A program made the position numbers and the translations under genes. The notes beneath the pieces are model-generated. The model was given only the letters and a program-made list of their open reading frames with translations, was not told the origin of the DNA and made no database searches. Below are positions 1 to 5,808 of a DNA stretch of 5,808 bases, piece by piece. Numbering within the stretch: the first letter of the stretch is position 1; every line of letters starts with the position of its first letter. This DNA comes from an uncultured Desulfobulbaceae bacterium (GTDB lineage Bacteria; Desulfobacterota; Desulfobulbia; Desulfobulbales; Desulfobulbaceae), in NCBI GenBank assembly GCA_947260045.1, contig CAMYOP010000267.1, positions 1 to 5,808 on the forward strand. Direction: 5' to 3'.

Positions 1-1
1 G

Positions 2-702
2 GATAAGGCTCTTTCCATTTGGGGGTCGAAAAATGTTTATGCAGTTTATACAAACAGTTCAGAAAATACCTATGAGCGCGTTATTAATTCACGAACCATT
101 TTGTATTGTGGCGAAAATAACAAACAGGGCGGGGATAAAAACATTGAAGAGCAGGTTCAACTGCTCCCAAAAAAATTCTGATTCTCCAGCAAAGTAAAAA
201 TTTAGGGAAAAATTTTTATATAATCGCTCACAGCATGGGAGGATTGGTTGCCAGGCGCTATATTTATGAGTATCCGAATGTGTTAAAGGGACTTGTAACC
301 CTTGGTACTCCCCACCACGGTTCTCCGCTGGCAAACAGTTTTGAATGGGCTGGATTTTTTGTAGAGGCAACAGAGGCCATCGAGAATTTACGCCCCTCTT
401 TTTTTAAAGTATTTAATGATGCATTTCCGGTTACAAAATCGCCCCTGGCTGATAATGGTAAAATCTTCACTATAAGAGGAGATTGCGATGGGAAAGATTG
501 CTTTGGTTGGGCAGGGGAACTCATCTTTGGCTGGACGTTTCTTATGCAGACAACAGGTAAAGACAATGATGGTCTGGTGCCTTTTGATTCATCAGTAATT
601 GACGGTGCAACACATATAGCAGATTTTCCTGATTTTGATCATTTTGATCTGGTCCAGGAACCTTCTGTCGTAGAGCAAGCTTCGGAGTCTCTATTGCGGT
701 AA
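2..702 (+). CDS. Esterase/lipase-family alpha/beta hydrolase, 5'-partial, with -1 frameshift at A7
   Basis: Probable lipase or esterase that hydrolyses acyl esters through a Ser-Asp-His triad; the substrate is unknown. The frame at positions 2-175 is open from the window edge and ends in TGA at 179-181. The frame one base back carries on to TAA at 700-702. Joined at the A run (169-175), they give one continuous protein of about 233 residues with its N-terminus outside the window. Nucleophile elbow AHSMGG has Ser at 232-234, followed by GLVARRY and the LGTPHHGSPLA motif typical of lipases. Likely acid is Asp 568-570 in NDGLVP, and likely base is His 640-642 in DHFDLV. A GDCDGKDC segment could form a disulfide. 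The ATG at 235 lies just after the catalytic Ser, so it is not a useful start, and no ATG, GTG or TTG occurs in that frame between 148 and 234. It converges on the kinase gene with 32 bases between stops. It may be a pseudogene, a recoded gene or a base-call error. Confidence 0.8.
169..175 (+). other. A AAA AAA slippery heptamer / homopolymer at the lipase frame change
   Basis: Seven A in the phase cc-A AAA AAA-ttc relative to the upstream frame, which fits the X XXY YYZ pattern used for -1 ribosomal slippage. Slipping back one base gives PKK followed by ILILQQ and restores the lipase frame just before the TGA at 179-181. One extra A in the run would have the same effect. The site is directly visible; whether it is recoding, mutation or a sequencing error cannot be decided from the sequence. 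Confidence 0.6.
195..218 (+). repeat. Perfect 9-bp inverted repeat, A/T-only stem
   Basis: Arms TAAAAATTT (195-203) and AAATTTTTA (210-218) are exact reverse complements around the loop AGGGAA. It lies inside the lipase coding region, 19 bases after the A7 run. The stem contains only A-T pairs, so it would be weak, and the distance is longer than usual for a frameshift-stimulating structure. It may be chance in AT-rich sequence. Confidence 0.35.
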
Positions 703-708
703 TCACTG

Positions 709-734
709 TCTCTACAAAATATTTTTTGGTGAGA
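709..734. terminator. Possible weak bidirectional terminator between convergent genes
   Basis: The 32-base gap between the lipase and kinase stops can fold imperfectly. TCTC (709-712) pairs with GAGA (731-734), AC (714-715) with GT (729-730), and AAAA (716-719) with TTTT (722-725). A T run follows on the + strand arm and an A-rich arm gives T on the other strand. The stem is AT-rich and has a bulge and an internal loop, so it is weak. Position between convergent genes is the main support. Confidence 0.25.
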
Positions 735-3479
735 CTATTTATTTTCATCGAGAGTTTTACGTATCAGGGTTGCCATATGTTGTAACTCCAAAGGCTTATG
801 AACAAAGGCCCTGACTCCTACCTGCTTGGCCTTTTCTTCTGACACCATTGAACTATAACCAGAAAAAAGAAGAATAGGTATATCAGCTCTAATTTGAAGA
901 ATTTCCTCAGCAAGCCTGATACCTGAAAGCTCAGGCATTGTTTGATCTGTAATTATAAGATCATATATGTCAGGATCCTCCTTGAATAATTCCAAGGCTT
1001 CACTGCTACGTATTAATCCTGCAACTGTATACCCAAGTTTTTCGAGAGAGAATTTTTGCAGTTGGACAATTGTTATTTCGTCATCTATAAACATGATCCG
1101 TTCTGTACCAGTCGGATACTGAGGTGGCTTTTCATTTTTATCACTCACAACTTTGTCCTCTTCACTTACATAAGAGGGGATATAGATATAAAAGGTTGCT
1201 CCTTTCCCAGGTGCGCTTTCTACTCTTATAAAACCGCCAAAATCTCGTACAGTCCCATGGACCACCGCAAGTCCCAGACCTGTTCCTTTTCCAACTTCTT
1301 TTTTGGTGAAAAAGGGATCAAATATTCGTCCTAAAGTAGTGTCGTCCAAACCATGCCCAGTGTCTTTGACCATGAGTTCAAGAAATGGCCCAGGATTTAT
1401 ATCTGGTTCATTGCCTAGTGTTGCTGAACTGAGTTCTTTTTGGCACAAGCTAATAGTCAAAACCCCTGTTTCATATTCCATCGCATGGAGTGCGTTTGTA
1501 CAGAGATTCATCAGTATTTGATGGAGACTTGTTACATCTGCGAGAATGAGACCACAATCGTTACTGATCTTTTCTTCAATTGTTATGGATGTCGGCAGGG
1601 AAGCATGCAGTAATTTTAAGGTGTCTTTTATGATGAGTACAGGGTGGAGTGGTTCAAGTTTATAGGATTTTTTTCGACTGAAAGTCAGAATCTGTCTGAC
1701 AAGATCACGAGACCTGAGCGCACCCTTTTTAATTTCTGTCAGGTAATGTCGAGTTTGCTTTTCGTCTTTGAGGTCATAGAGGGCTAAATCTATAAACCCG
1801 AAGACTCCCTGAAGGATGTTGTTGAAATCATGAGCTATTCCTCCTGCCAGGGTGCCGATTGCCTCCATCTTTTGTGACTGCCTGAGTTGTTCTTCCAGCA
1901 GTGTGCGCTCAGAAATATCTATAGAAAAACCAAGGACACCAGCGATATTGTCGTTTCTGTAAAATGGTGCATAATGGGACTCGTAAACGCTACCATCTTC
2001 CTCAATAACTGATGAAAAGGTATTTCCAGCAAGTGCTTTTTGTATATTATCGATGATTTGATAGTTATGGTCATAGACCTGGTAAATAGACCTGCCTACC
2101 ACTTCACCTTCAGATAAGCCAAGCTTTTTCAAACCATCACCTGCAGAGAGTGTGATCCTTCCCTGGAGATCGATTGCCCATAAAATGACTGGCAGATTAC
2201 TGATAACTGTACGTAACCTTGTTTCCTGAACCGATAGTTTATCTTCTACTTGTGACCTTTCTTTAATTTCAGCCTGTAACATTTCATTGTACTCACGCAG
2301 GGCTGCTGTTCGTTCAGAAACCCTGGCTTCAAGCATTTCGTTTGAACGCTCCAGACTGCGCTCTGCTTTTTTTCTCATGGCAATATTTTTAATGAGGAAT
2401 AAAATGACCAGGGTTTGAAAGAAAATAAAGAGAAGTACCAGGATGATGTGTTTTTTATAAAGATAGAAAAAAGATTCAGGTTGTTCGAGTATGAGGCTGT
2501 TTGTCGGCAAGTGAGATTGATGAATACCAAAACGATTAAGTGATTCATGGTGAAACATGAAAATATTTGGACTTTTGTGTATGGAGTCCATGTTTTGCAA
2601 GAGGGATCCTTTTAGAATCCTTGCTAACAATCCTGCAGCTGCCTTTCCCTGGGCATTGCCACTTGTAACATACCCTCCCAGAATACCTTTTTGGACATAA
2701 GCGTCTTCCATGCTGATAACGGGTAGGGTCGTCCTAGCCTGGATTGTATCAATTACTTTGTGGAGTGGAATGAGATTGTTTTTATCATCATGGAATCCTC
2801 CCATGGTCGTCAAAAATACTACACCTTTATTTAATGATTTCAGCTTGCTGAGAAGTGTGGAAAGATGTTTTGTTCCAAAAAAACTGTATAGTAAGTTGGG
2901 ATAAAGGCTGGTCATTTCCTTTTGTACTTCAACCTTAATCGCTTCATATGTTGAGGAGTTATCACCAATGAAATGGATTGTTTTAAGATCTGGTTGCACT
3001 TTTGTTATGAACGCTATATTGGGCTCGATTTCTTTTTTTTCATACACACCAACATATTGATGGGAGTCAAGACGTTCCTGGATTTTGAGATTGTTGACCC
3101 CACTAAAGACGACTGGCACTCCTGGAAAAAGTGAGGACTTATATCGCAGGAGGAACTGGAGAGCATTGTCATCGGTAGAAAAAATGACGTTTGGTAACAG
3201 GTCCTTATATTTTTGTTTTAAATATCTAAAAAAAAAATCTTGGTATTTTTTGGTAAATTTTACCCTTTTGGTATCGAGATATTCTGTGGAAAAGGATGGA
3301 GGTTGAAGCGATGGATCATTTTTTAAAGTAAAGACAAAGCCACTATTCTGACCTTTGGTCCAAGGATATTCCTGATGATAGGAATGGAGTATCAGAATTT
3401 TGGTATCGGAAGCAAAGGCAGGTAAAGAATTCACAATACTCAGTACTGTCAATACCATTATTAAGATCCAGGATCTCAA
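735..3479 (-). CDS. Hybrid sensor histidine kinase: ABC-type substrate-binding sensor, PAS, HisKA, HATPase, receiver (914 aa)
   Basis: Membrane sensor kinase that probably binds a small ligand in the periplasm and phosphorylates itself and then its own receiver. Residues 1-23 look like a signal peptide (cleavage after AFA). Residues 26-290 resemble the ABC_sub_bind family (LHSYHQEYPW, EYLDTKR, STDDNALQFL, FPGVPVVFSGVNN). One membrane helix spans about 344-363, followed by a coiled coil (365-425) and a PAS domain (about 418-525). HisKA has the H box GIAHDFNN with His550. The ATPase domain has N658/N662, DTGHG (706-710), FDPFFT (720-725) and GKGTGLGL (730-737). The receiver (about 794-910) has D799/D800, phospho-acceptor D845, S873 and K895, so all key residues are present. 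The start is TTG: AAGGAG lies 7 bases upstream and an in-frame TAG directly precedes it. The first ATG (codon 8) would lose the basic end of the signal peptide. No DNA-binding output domain or partner regulator is present, so the output is unknown. The gene is divergent from the methyltransferase. Confidence 0.95.
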   Translation of the reverse strand: MRSWILIMVLTVLSIVNSLPAFASDTKILILHSYHQEYPWTKGQNSGFVFTLKNDPSLQPPSFSTEYLDTKRVKFTKKYQDFFFRYLKQKYKDLLPNVIFSTDDNALQFLLRYKSSLFPGVPVVFSGVNNLKIQERLDSHQYVGVYEKKEIEPNIAFITKVQPDLKTIHFIGDNSSTYEAIKVEVQKEMTSLYPNLLYSFFGTKHLSTLLSKLKSLNKGVVFLTTMGGFHDDKNNLIPLHKVIDTIQARTTLPVISMEDAYVQKGILGGYVTSGNAQGKAAAGLLARILKGSLLQNMDSIHKSPNIFMFHHESLNRFGIHQSHLPTNSLILEQPESFFYLYKKHIILVLLFIFFQTLVILFLIKNIAMRKKAERSLERSNEMLEARVSERTAALREYNEMLQAEIKERSQVEDKLSVQETRLRTVISNLPVILWAIDLQGRITLSAGDGLKKLGLSEGEVVGRSIYQVYDHNYQIIDNIQKALAGNTFSSVIEEDGSVYESHYAPFYRNDNIAGVLGFSIDISERTLLEEQLRQSQKMEAIGTLAGGIAHDFNNILQGVFGFIDLALYDLKDEKQTRHYLTEIKKGALRSRDLVRQILTFSRKKSYKLEPLHPVLIIKDTLKLLHASLPTSITIEEKISNDCGLILADVTSLHQILMNLCTNALHAMEYETGVLTISLCQKELSSATLGNEPDINPGPFLELMVKDTGHGLDDTTLGRIFDPFFTKKEVGKGTGLGLAVVHGTVRDFGGFIRVESAPGKGATFYIYIPSYVSEEDKVVSDKNEKPPQYPTGTERIMFIDDEITIVQLQKFSLEKLGYTVAGLIRSSEALELFKEDPDIYDLIITDQTMPELSGIRLAEEILQIRADIPILLFSGYSSMVSEEKAKQVGVRAFVHKPLELQHMATLIRKTLDENK
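3228..3237 (-). repeat. T10 homopolymer in the kinase coding strand
   Basis: Ten T in a row on the coding strand span the last base of the Asp81 codon and the codons of Phe82 to Phe84, in the sensor domain. Loss or gain of one base would truncate the protein early. The run is in frame here. It is a plausible slippage site, but phase variation is only an inference. Confidence 0.5.
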
Positions 3480-3486
3480 CTAAAAA

Positions 3487-3492
3487 CTCCTT
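3487..3492 (-). promoter_or_regulatory. Ribosome binding site that fixes the TTG start of the kinase
   Basis: On the minus strand AAGGAG is followed by 7 bases and then TTG (3479-3477). An in-frame TAG at 3482-3480 rules out any start further upstream. The next in-frame ATG, codon 8, would be 28 bases from this site, which is too far. Confidence 0.85.
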
Positions 3493-3569
3493 GGATTGTC
3501 GATACGAATTTCAGAATTAAAAACCTTTTGAATTTTAAGAGGAGACGAGTAGAAATTGTCTTCAATGGT

Positions 3570-3583
3570 TATATCTTGATATA
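3570..3583. promoter_or_regulatory. Palindrome, possible operator
   Basis: TATATC and GATATA are exact reverse complements separated by TT. The site is about 90 bases upstream of the kinase start, in the middle of the divergent spacer, a position that suits a dimeric regulator. It is short and AT-rich, so chance is quite possible. Confidence 0.25.
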
Positions 3584-3626
3584 CATGATAAAAAGAAGTG
3601 AGCGTCGCTTAACTTTTTATTTCAAA

Positions 3627-3632
3627 TATAAT
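3627..3632 (+). promoter_or_regulatory. Possible -10 box upstream of the methyltransferase
   Basis: An exact TATAAT reading toward the methyltransferase. No good -35 hexamer is found 16-18 bases upstream, where the sequence is near gtcgct, and there is no TG extension. Transcription from here would begin close to the start of the recognisable methyltransferase sequence at 3664. Confidence 0.3.
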
Positions 3633-3663
3633 TATATGTTATATCACGCTGTTTTCATAATAG

Positions 3664-3732
3664 AATCTCTGCAGAAACATAGGAAAATCGAAACATTTCC
3701 ACAACGATAACAAGCGTGATTATTTTAAATGC
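3664..3732 (+). pseudogene. Zinc-ribbon N-terminus of the methyltransferase, without a start codon
   Basis: These 23 codons are in frame with the methyltransferase and look like its normal N-terminus. They contain a Cys (3670-3672), then HFHND, then KRDYFKC. The last Cys (3730-3732) forms a CLIC motif with the Cys at 3739-3741. Methyltransferases of this type usually begin with a short CxxC...CxxC segment, from established family knowledge. Here the first Cys position is TAG (3661-3663), preceded by TAA (3658-3660). No ATG, GTG or TTG lies between TAG and the TTG at 3733. The segment therefore appears to be untranslated or decayed, or the sequence contains an error. Confidence 0.6.
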
Positions 3733-3739
3733 TTGATAT
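3707..3739 (+). repeat. Imperfect inverted repeat around the methyltransferase TTG
   Basis: ATAACAAGC (3707-3715) pairs with GCTTGATAT (3731-3739) at eight of nine positions around a 15-base AT-rich loop. In RNA the TTG at 3733 would lie in the stem. This could reduce initiation there, or it may be chance. Confidence 0.25.
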
Positions 3740-4287
3740 GCCACTTGATTTTTGTAGCACCTTCACAGCGGCTTTCTCCTGAAGCAGAACGTAAAGAATA
3801 TGACAAGCATCAAAATTTTGCTGATGATTCTGGATATCAAGTATTTTTAAGCAGAATTTTTGCACCTTTACATGCTCGGCTCAGGTCAAACAGCCGTGGG
3901 CTTGATTTTGGCTCTGGTCCAGGCCCTGTGCTCTCTCTCATGTTTGAAAAAGCAGGTCATCATGTCAGTGTCTTTGATCCCTTTTACGCACCTGATAAAA
4001 GTGTACTTTCTCGGAAGTTTGATTTTATTACAGCCACAGAAGTTGTTGAGCACCTCTATGATCCTGCTACAGAATTAGCGCAACTCTGGTCTTTATTAAA
4101 CCCTGGCGGGTGGTTGGGAATAATGACCAAGCTTGCTCTTGACCAAACTGCATTTACCAGCTGGCATTACAGAAGAGATCCCACCCATGTCTGTTTTTTC
4201 TCCCTCGATACAATTGAGTGGCTGGCCAATAAGTGGGGCGCAGAACTTCAGGTAATTGGCAAGGATGTTTTTCTTTTTCGTAAATAA
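3733..4287 (+). CDS. Class I SAM-dependent methyltransferase, probably 5'-truncated
   Basis: Transfers a methyl group from S-adenosylmethionine to an unknown substrate in the cytoplasm. The open frame gives 184 residues from TTG. Motif I is LDFGSGPGP (57-65). The acidic residue after strand 2 is probably Asp82 in FDPFY. EVVEHL (103-108), NPGG (123-126) and WHYRRDPTHVCFF (144-156) are characteristic of this family of methyltransferases with an N-terminal CxxC zinc ribbon, usually a little over 200 residues. The catalytic fold appears intact. The TTG start is doubtful: it has no clear ribosome binding site and falls between the two cysteines of CLIC, so it would cut through the zinc ribbon. Family-like sequence continues upstream to 3664. 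The gene may be a pseudogene or a shortened active form. It converges on the phosphorylase gene with 6 bases between the stops, and no convincing terminator is visible there. Confidence 0.8.
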   Translation: MICHLIFVAPSQRLSPEAERKEYDKHQNFADDSGYQVFLSRIFAPLHARLRSNSRGLDFGSGPGPVLSLMFEKAGHHVSVFDPFYAPDKSVLSRKFDFITATEVVEHLYDPATELAQLWSLLNPGGWLGIMTKLALDQTAFTSWHYRRDPTHVCFFSLDTIEWLANKWGAELQVIGKDVFLFRK

Positions 4288-4293
4288 TTATTC

Positions 4294-5808
4294 TTATGGT
4301 TTTTCTGGTTGATTAATATCGAGCCCCCAAATGTCTTTTGCATATTCGCTAATTGTTCGATCGCTTGAAAATTTACCCATTTTGGCTACGTTAAGAATAG
4401 ATTTTCTTGCCCAGGTCTTTTTGTTGAGATATTCCTGTTCCACACGTTTTTGACAATCAAGATACGATTCCAAATCCAGCAGGAGAAGGTAAGGATCATT
4501 TTCATTGAGAAGACTTTCAACAAGGGGCTTGAATAAATCTTTGTCACCAAAACTGAAGGAACCATTCGCTATTGAATCGATTACTTGTTTGACTATGGGA
4601 TTATTTTGGTAGATGGATAAGGGGGTCCGGCTCTTATGGAGATGCTCAAATTCAGCCTGCTCTGCCGTGAGCCCAAAGATAAAGATATTTTCTTCTTTAA
4701 CCTCTTCTAAAATTTCAATATTAGCGCCATCCAGGGTGCCGATGGTCAATGCTCCGTTTAAAGCGAATTTCATATTGCCAGTGCCTGATGCTTCCGTCCC
4801 TGCTGTCGATATCTGTTCGGACAAGTCTGCTGCTGGGATGATTATTTCAGCAAGCGACACATTATAGTTGGGTATAAATGCGATTTTTAACTGGTCTTTG
4901 ACGCGGGGATCATTATTGACGATTTCAGCAACAGAATTAATCAGTTTAATTATGAGTTTCGCTGTGAAATAAGATGGAGCGGCTTTGCCCGAAAATATAA
5001 TTGTGCGTGGGACAATGGTTTGTTCAGATGCATCTATAATTCTATGGTAGAGAGAAATTACATGGAGGATATTGAGGAGTTGTCTTTTGTATTCATGGAT
5101 TCGTTTTACCTGCACATCAAAGAGAGAATCTGGATTGACGGTGACATCGCAGACTTCCTGGATAAGTTTCGCAAGTCTGATTTTGTTTTGCCGCTTTATC
5201 TCCAGCCATTTTTTTTGAAAGGCTTGATTATCTGCAAGTTTTTTAAGTTTACGGAGTTGGTCAAGGTCTGTTACCCAATCGTAGCCAAAATTTTCAGCAA
5301 GCAGGGTGGCAAGGCCAGGGTTACATTTCAGAAGCCATCGTCTCGGGGTAATGCCATTTGTTTTACTGTTGAATTTTCCAGGGTAAAATTCATCAAAATC
5401 TTTAAATATTTTAGTGCGAAGAAGATGAGTGTGTAGTTCGGCTACACCGTTAACAGAATGACTGCCAACTATGGCAAGATTTGCCATGCGAACTCTTTTG
5501 GGACTGAGTTCGGCAATAATCGACATCTGCTGGAGACGTTGCGGATCATTTGGATAACATTGTGAAACAGTATCGAGAAAGCGGCGATTTATTTCATATA
5601 TAATTTGGAGGTGGCGTGGCAATAATTTTTCAAGAAGATCTACAGGCCATGTTTCGAGGGCCTCTGGCATTAGTGTATGGTTGGTATATGCAAAGGTTTT
5701 GGTACAAATATCCCAAGATTTTTCCCAGCTTAAACCTTCAATGTCGAGGAATATGCGCAAAAGCTCAGGGATGGCAATGGCAGGGTGGGTGTCATTGAGT
5801 TGGATGGC
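4294..5808 (-). CDS. glgP: Glycogen/starch/alpha-glucan phosphorylase, C-terminal 504 residues
   Basis: Cytoplasmic GT35 enzyme that releases glucose-1-phosphate from the non-reducing ends of alpha-1,4-glucans. The frame is open to the right edge; its first residues (AIQLNDTHPAIAIPEL) are the conserved start of the middle of the family. With the family usually about 815-850 residues, roughly the first 310-340 lie outside the window. Counting from the edge, motifs are YTNHTLMPEALETWP (41-55), GSHSVNG (115-121), NGITPRRW (151-158), KRIHEYKR (235-242, phosphate/cofactor region), FIPNYNVSLAE, and GTEASGTGNMKF, whose Lys347 (codon 4770-4768) is the pyridoxal phosphate lysine. The catalytic C-terminal domain is complete and shows no frame break. 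The stop is TAA at 4296-4294. The TTG at 5760 is an internal Leu and not a start. No other glycogen gene is visible, so operon membership cannot be judged. Confidence 0.96.
   Translation of the reverse strand, partial: AIQLNDTHPAIAIPELLRIFLDIEGLSWEKSWDICTKTFAYTNHTLMPEALETWPVDLLEKLLPRHLQIIYEINRRFLDTVSQCYPNDPQRLQQMSIIAELSPKRVRMANLAIVGSHSVNGVAELHTHLLRTKIFKDFDEFYPGKFNSKTNGITPRRWLLKCNPGLATLLAENFGYDWVTDLDQLRKLKKLADNQAFQKKWLEIKRQNKIRLAKLIQEVCDVTVNPDSLFDVQVKRIHEYKRQLLNILHVISLYHRIIDASEQTIVPRTIIFSGKAAPSYFTAKLIIKLINSVAEIVNNDPRVKDQLKIAFIPNYNVSLAEIIIPAADLSEQISTAGTEASGTGNMKFALNGALTIGTLDGANIEILEEVKEENIFIFGLTAEQAEFEHLHKSRTPLSIYQNNPIVKQVIDSIANGSFSFGDKDLFKPLVESLLNENDPYLLLLDLESYLDCQKRVEQEYLNKKTWARKSILNVAKMGKFSSDRTISEYAKDIWGLDINQPEKP

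Larger units (their letters stand above)
3483..3663. promoter_or_regulatory. AT-rich divergent intergenic region
   Basis: This spacer separates the kinase from the methyltransferase remnant and should hold promoters for both, because the genes point away from each other. It contains the kinase ribosome binding site, a short palindrome and one consensus -10 box. I see no tRNA, riboswitch or convincing sigma-54 site. The small open frame across it (3528-3710, TTG start, no ribosome binding site) encodes a low-complexity basic peptide without recognisable family features and is probably not a gene. Confidence 0.5.

Noticed and set aside
264..566. 100-residue open frame on - across the lipase
   Set aside because: It opposes the catalytic Ser, the TPHHGS motif and the Asp region of the lipase, which are clearly coding on +.
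235..702. Lipase as a complete small gene starting at ATG 235
   Set aside because: The ATG is the Met of the nucleophile elbow, directly after the catalytic Ser, and homologous sequence continues upstream.
1056..1521. Open frames on + of 92 and 72 residues within the kinase
   Set aside because: They are shadows of the kinase ATPase and receiver coding sequence on the other strand.
3661..3663. TAG read as pyrrolysine in the methyltransferase
   Set aside because: It replaces an expected zinc-binding Cys and follows another stop codon, so loss of function or error is simpler.
3528..3710. 60-residue open frame on + in the divergent spacer
   Set aside because: TTG start without a ribosome binding site, basic low-complexity peptide, and it overlaps in another frame the recognisable methyltransferase N-terminus.
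4270..4310. Rho-independent terminator between methyltransferase and phosphorylase
   Set aside because: Only 6 bases separate the stops, and the short AT-rich palindrome there has no GC stem.
5020..5436. 138-residue open frame on + opposite the phosphorylase
   Set aside because: It is antisense to a strongly conserved part of the phosphorylase and shows no recognisable family features.

Overview
The window looks like an ordinary chromosomal segment of a Gram-negative, environmental bacterium of moderate to low G+C. The large sensor kinase, with an ABC-type substrate-binding sensor, PAS, histidine kinase and receiver domains, is a type common in sulfate- and metal-reducing Desulfobacterota (formerly Deltaproteobacteria). 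That assignment is an inference from gene style, not from a marker gene. No mobile element, CRISPR array, rRNA or tRNA was seen.

Layout from left to right: (1) the 3' part of an esterase/lipase-family alpha/beta hydrolase on + (to 702), cut by the left edge. Its reading frame shifts by -1 at a run of seven A. (2) A convergent 914-residue hybrid sensor histidine kinase on - (735-3479), intact, with a TTG start and a strong ribosome binding site. (3) A divergent, AT-rich spacer (3480-3663) with a short palindrome and a consensus -10 box. (4) A class I SAM-dependent methyltransferase on + (3733-4287 as an open frame from TTG). Recognisable family sequence reaches back to 3664, but stop codons stand where its first zinc-ribbon cysteine and start codon should be. 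(5) The C-terminal 504 residues of glycogen/starch phosphorylase on - (4294 to the right edge), convergent with the methyltransferase and only 6 bases from it.

No two neighbouring genes are in the same orientation, so the window shows no operon and no evidence that these products act together. The kinase senses a periplasmic ligand and carries a receiver, but has no separate output regulator here. The phosphorylase belongs to glycogen breakdown.

The points worth attention are the two damaged or recoded genes. The lipase frame is restored by a -1 shift at a correctly phased A AAA AAA heptamer. The methyltransferase has lost its 5' end. Each could be real decay, recoding, or a sequence error. 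I did not find a convincing new multi-gene system.
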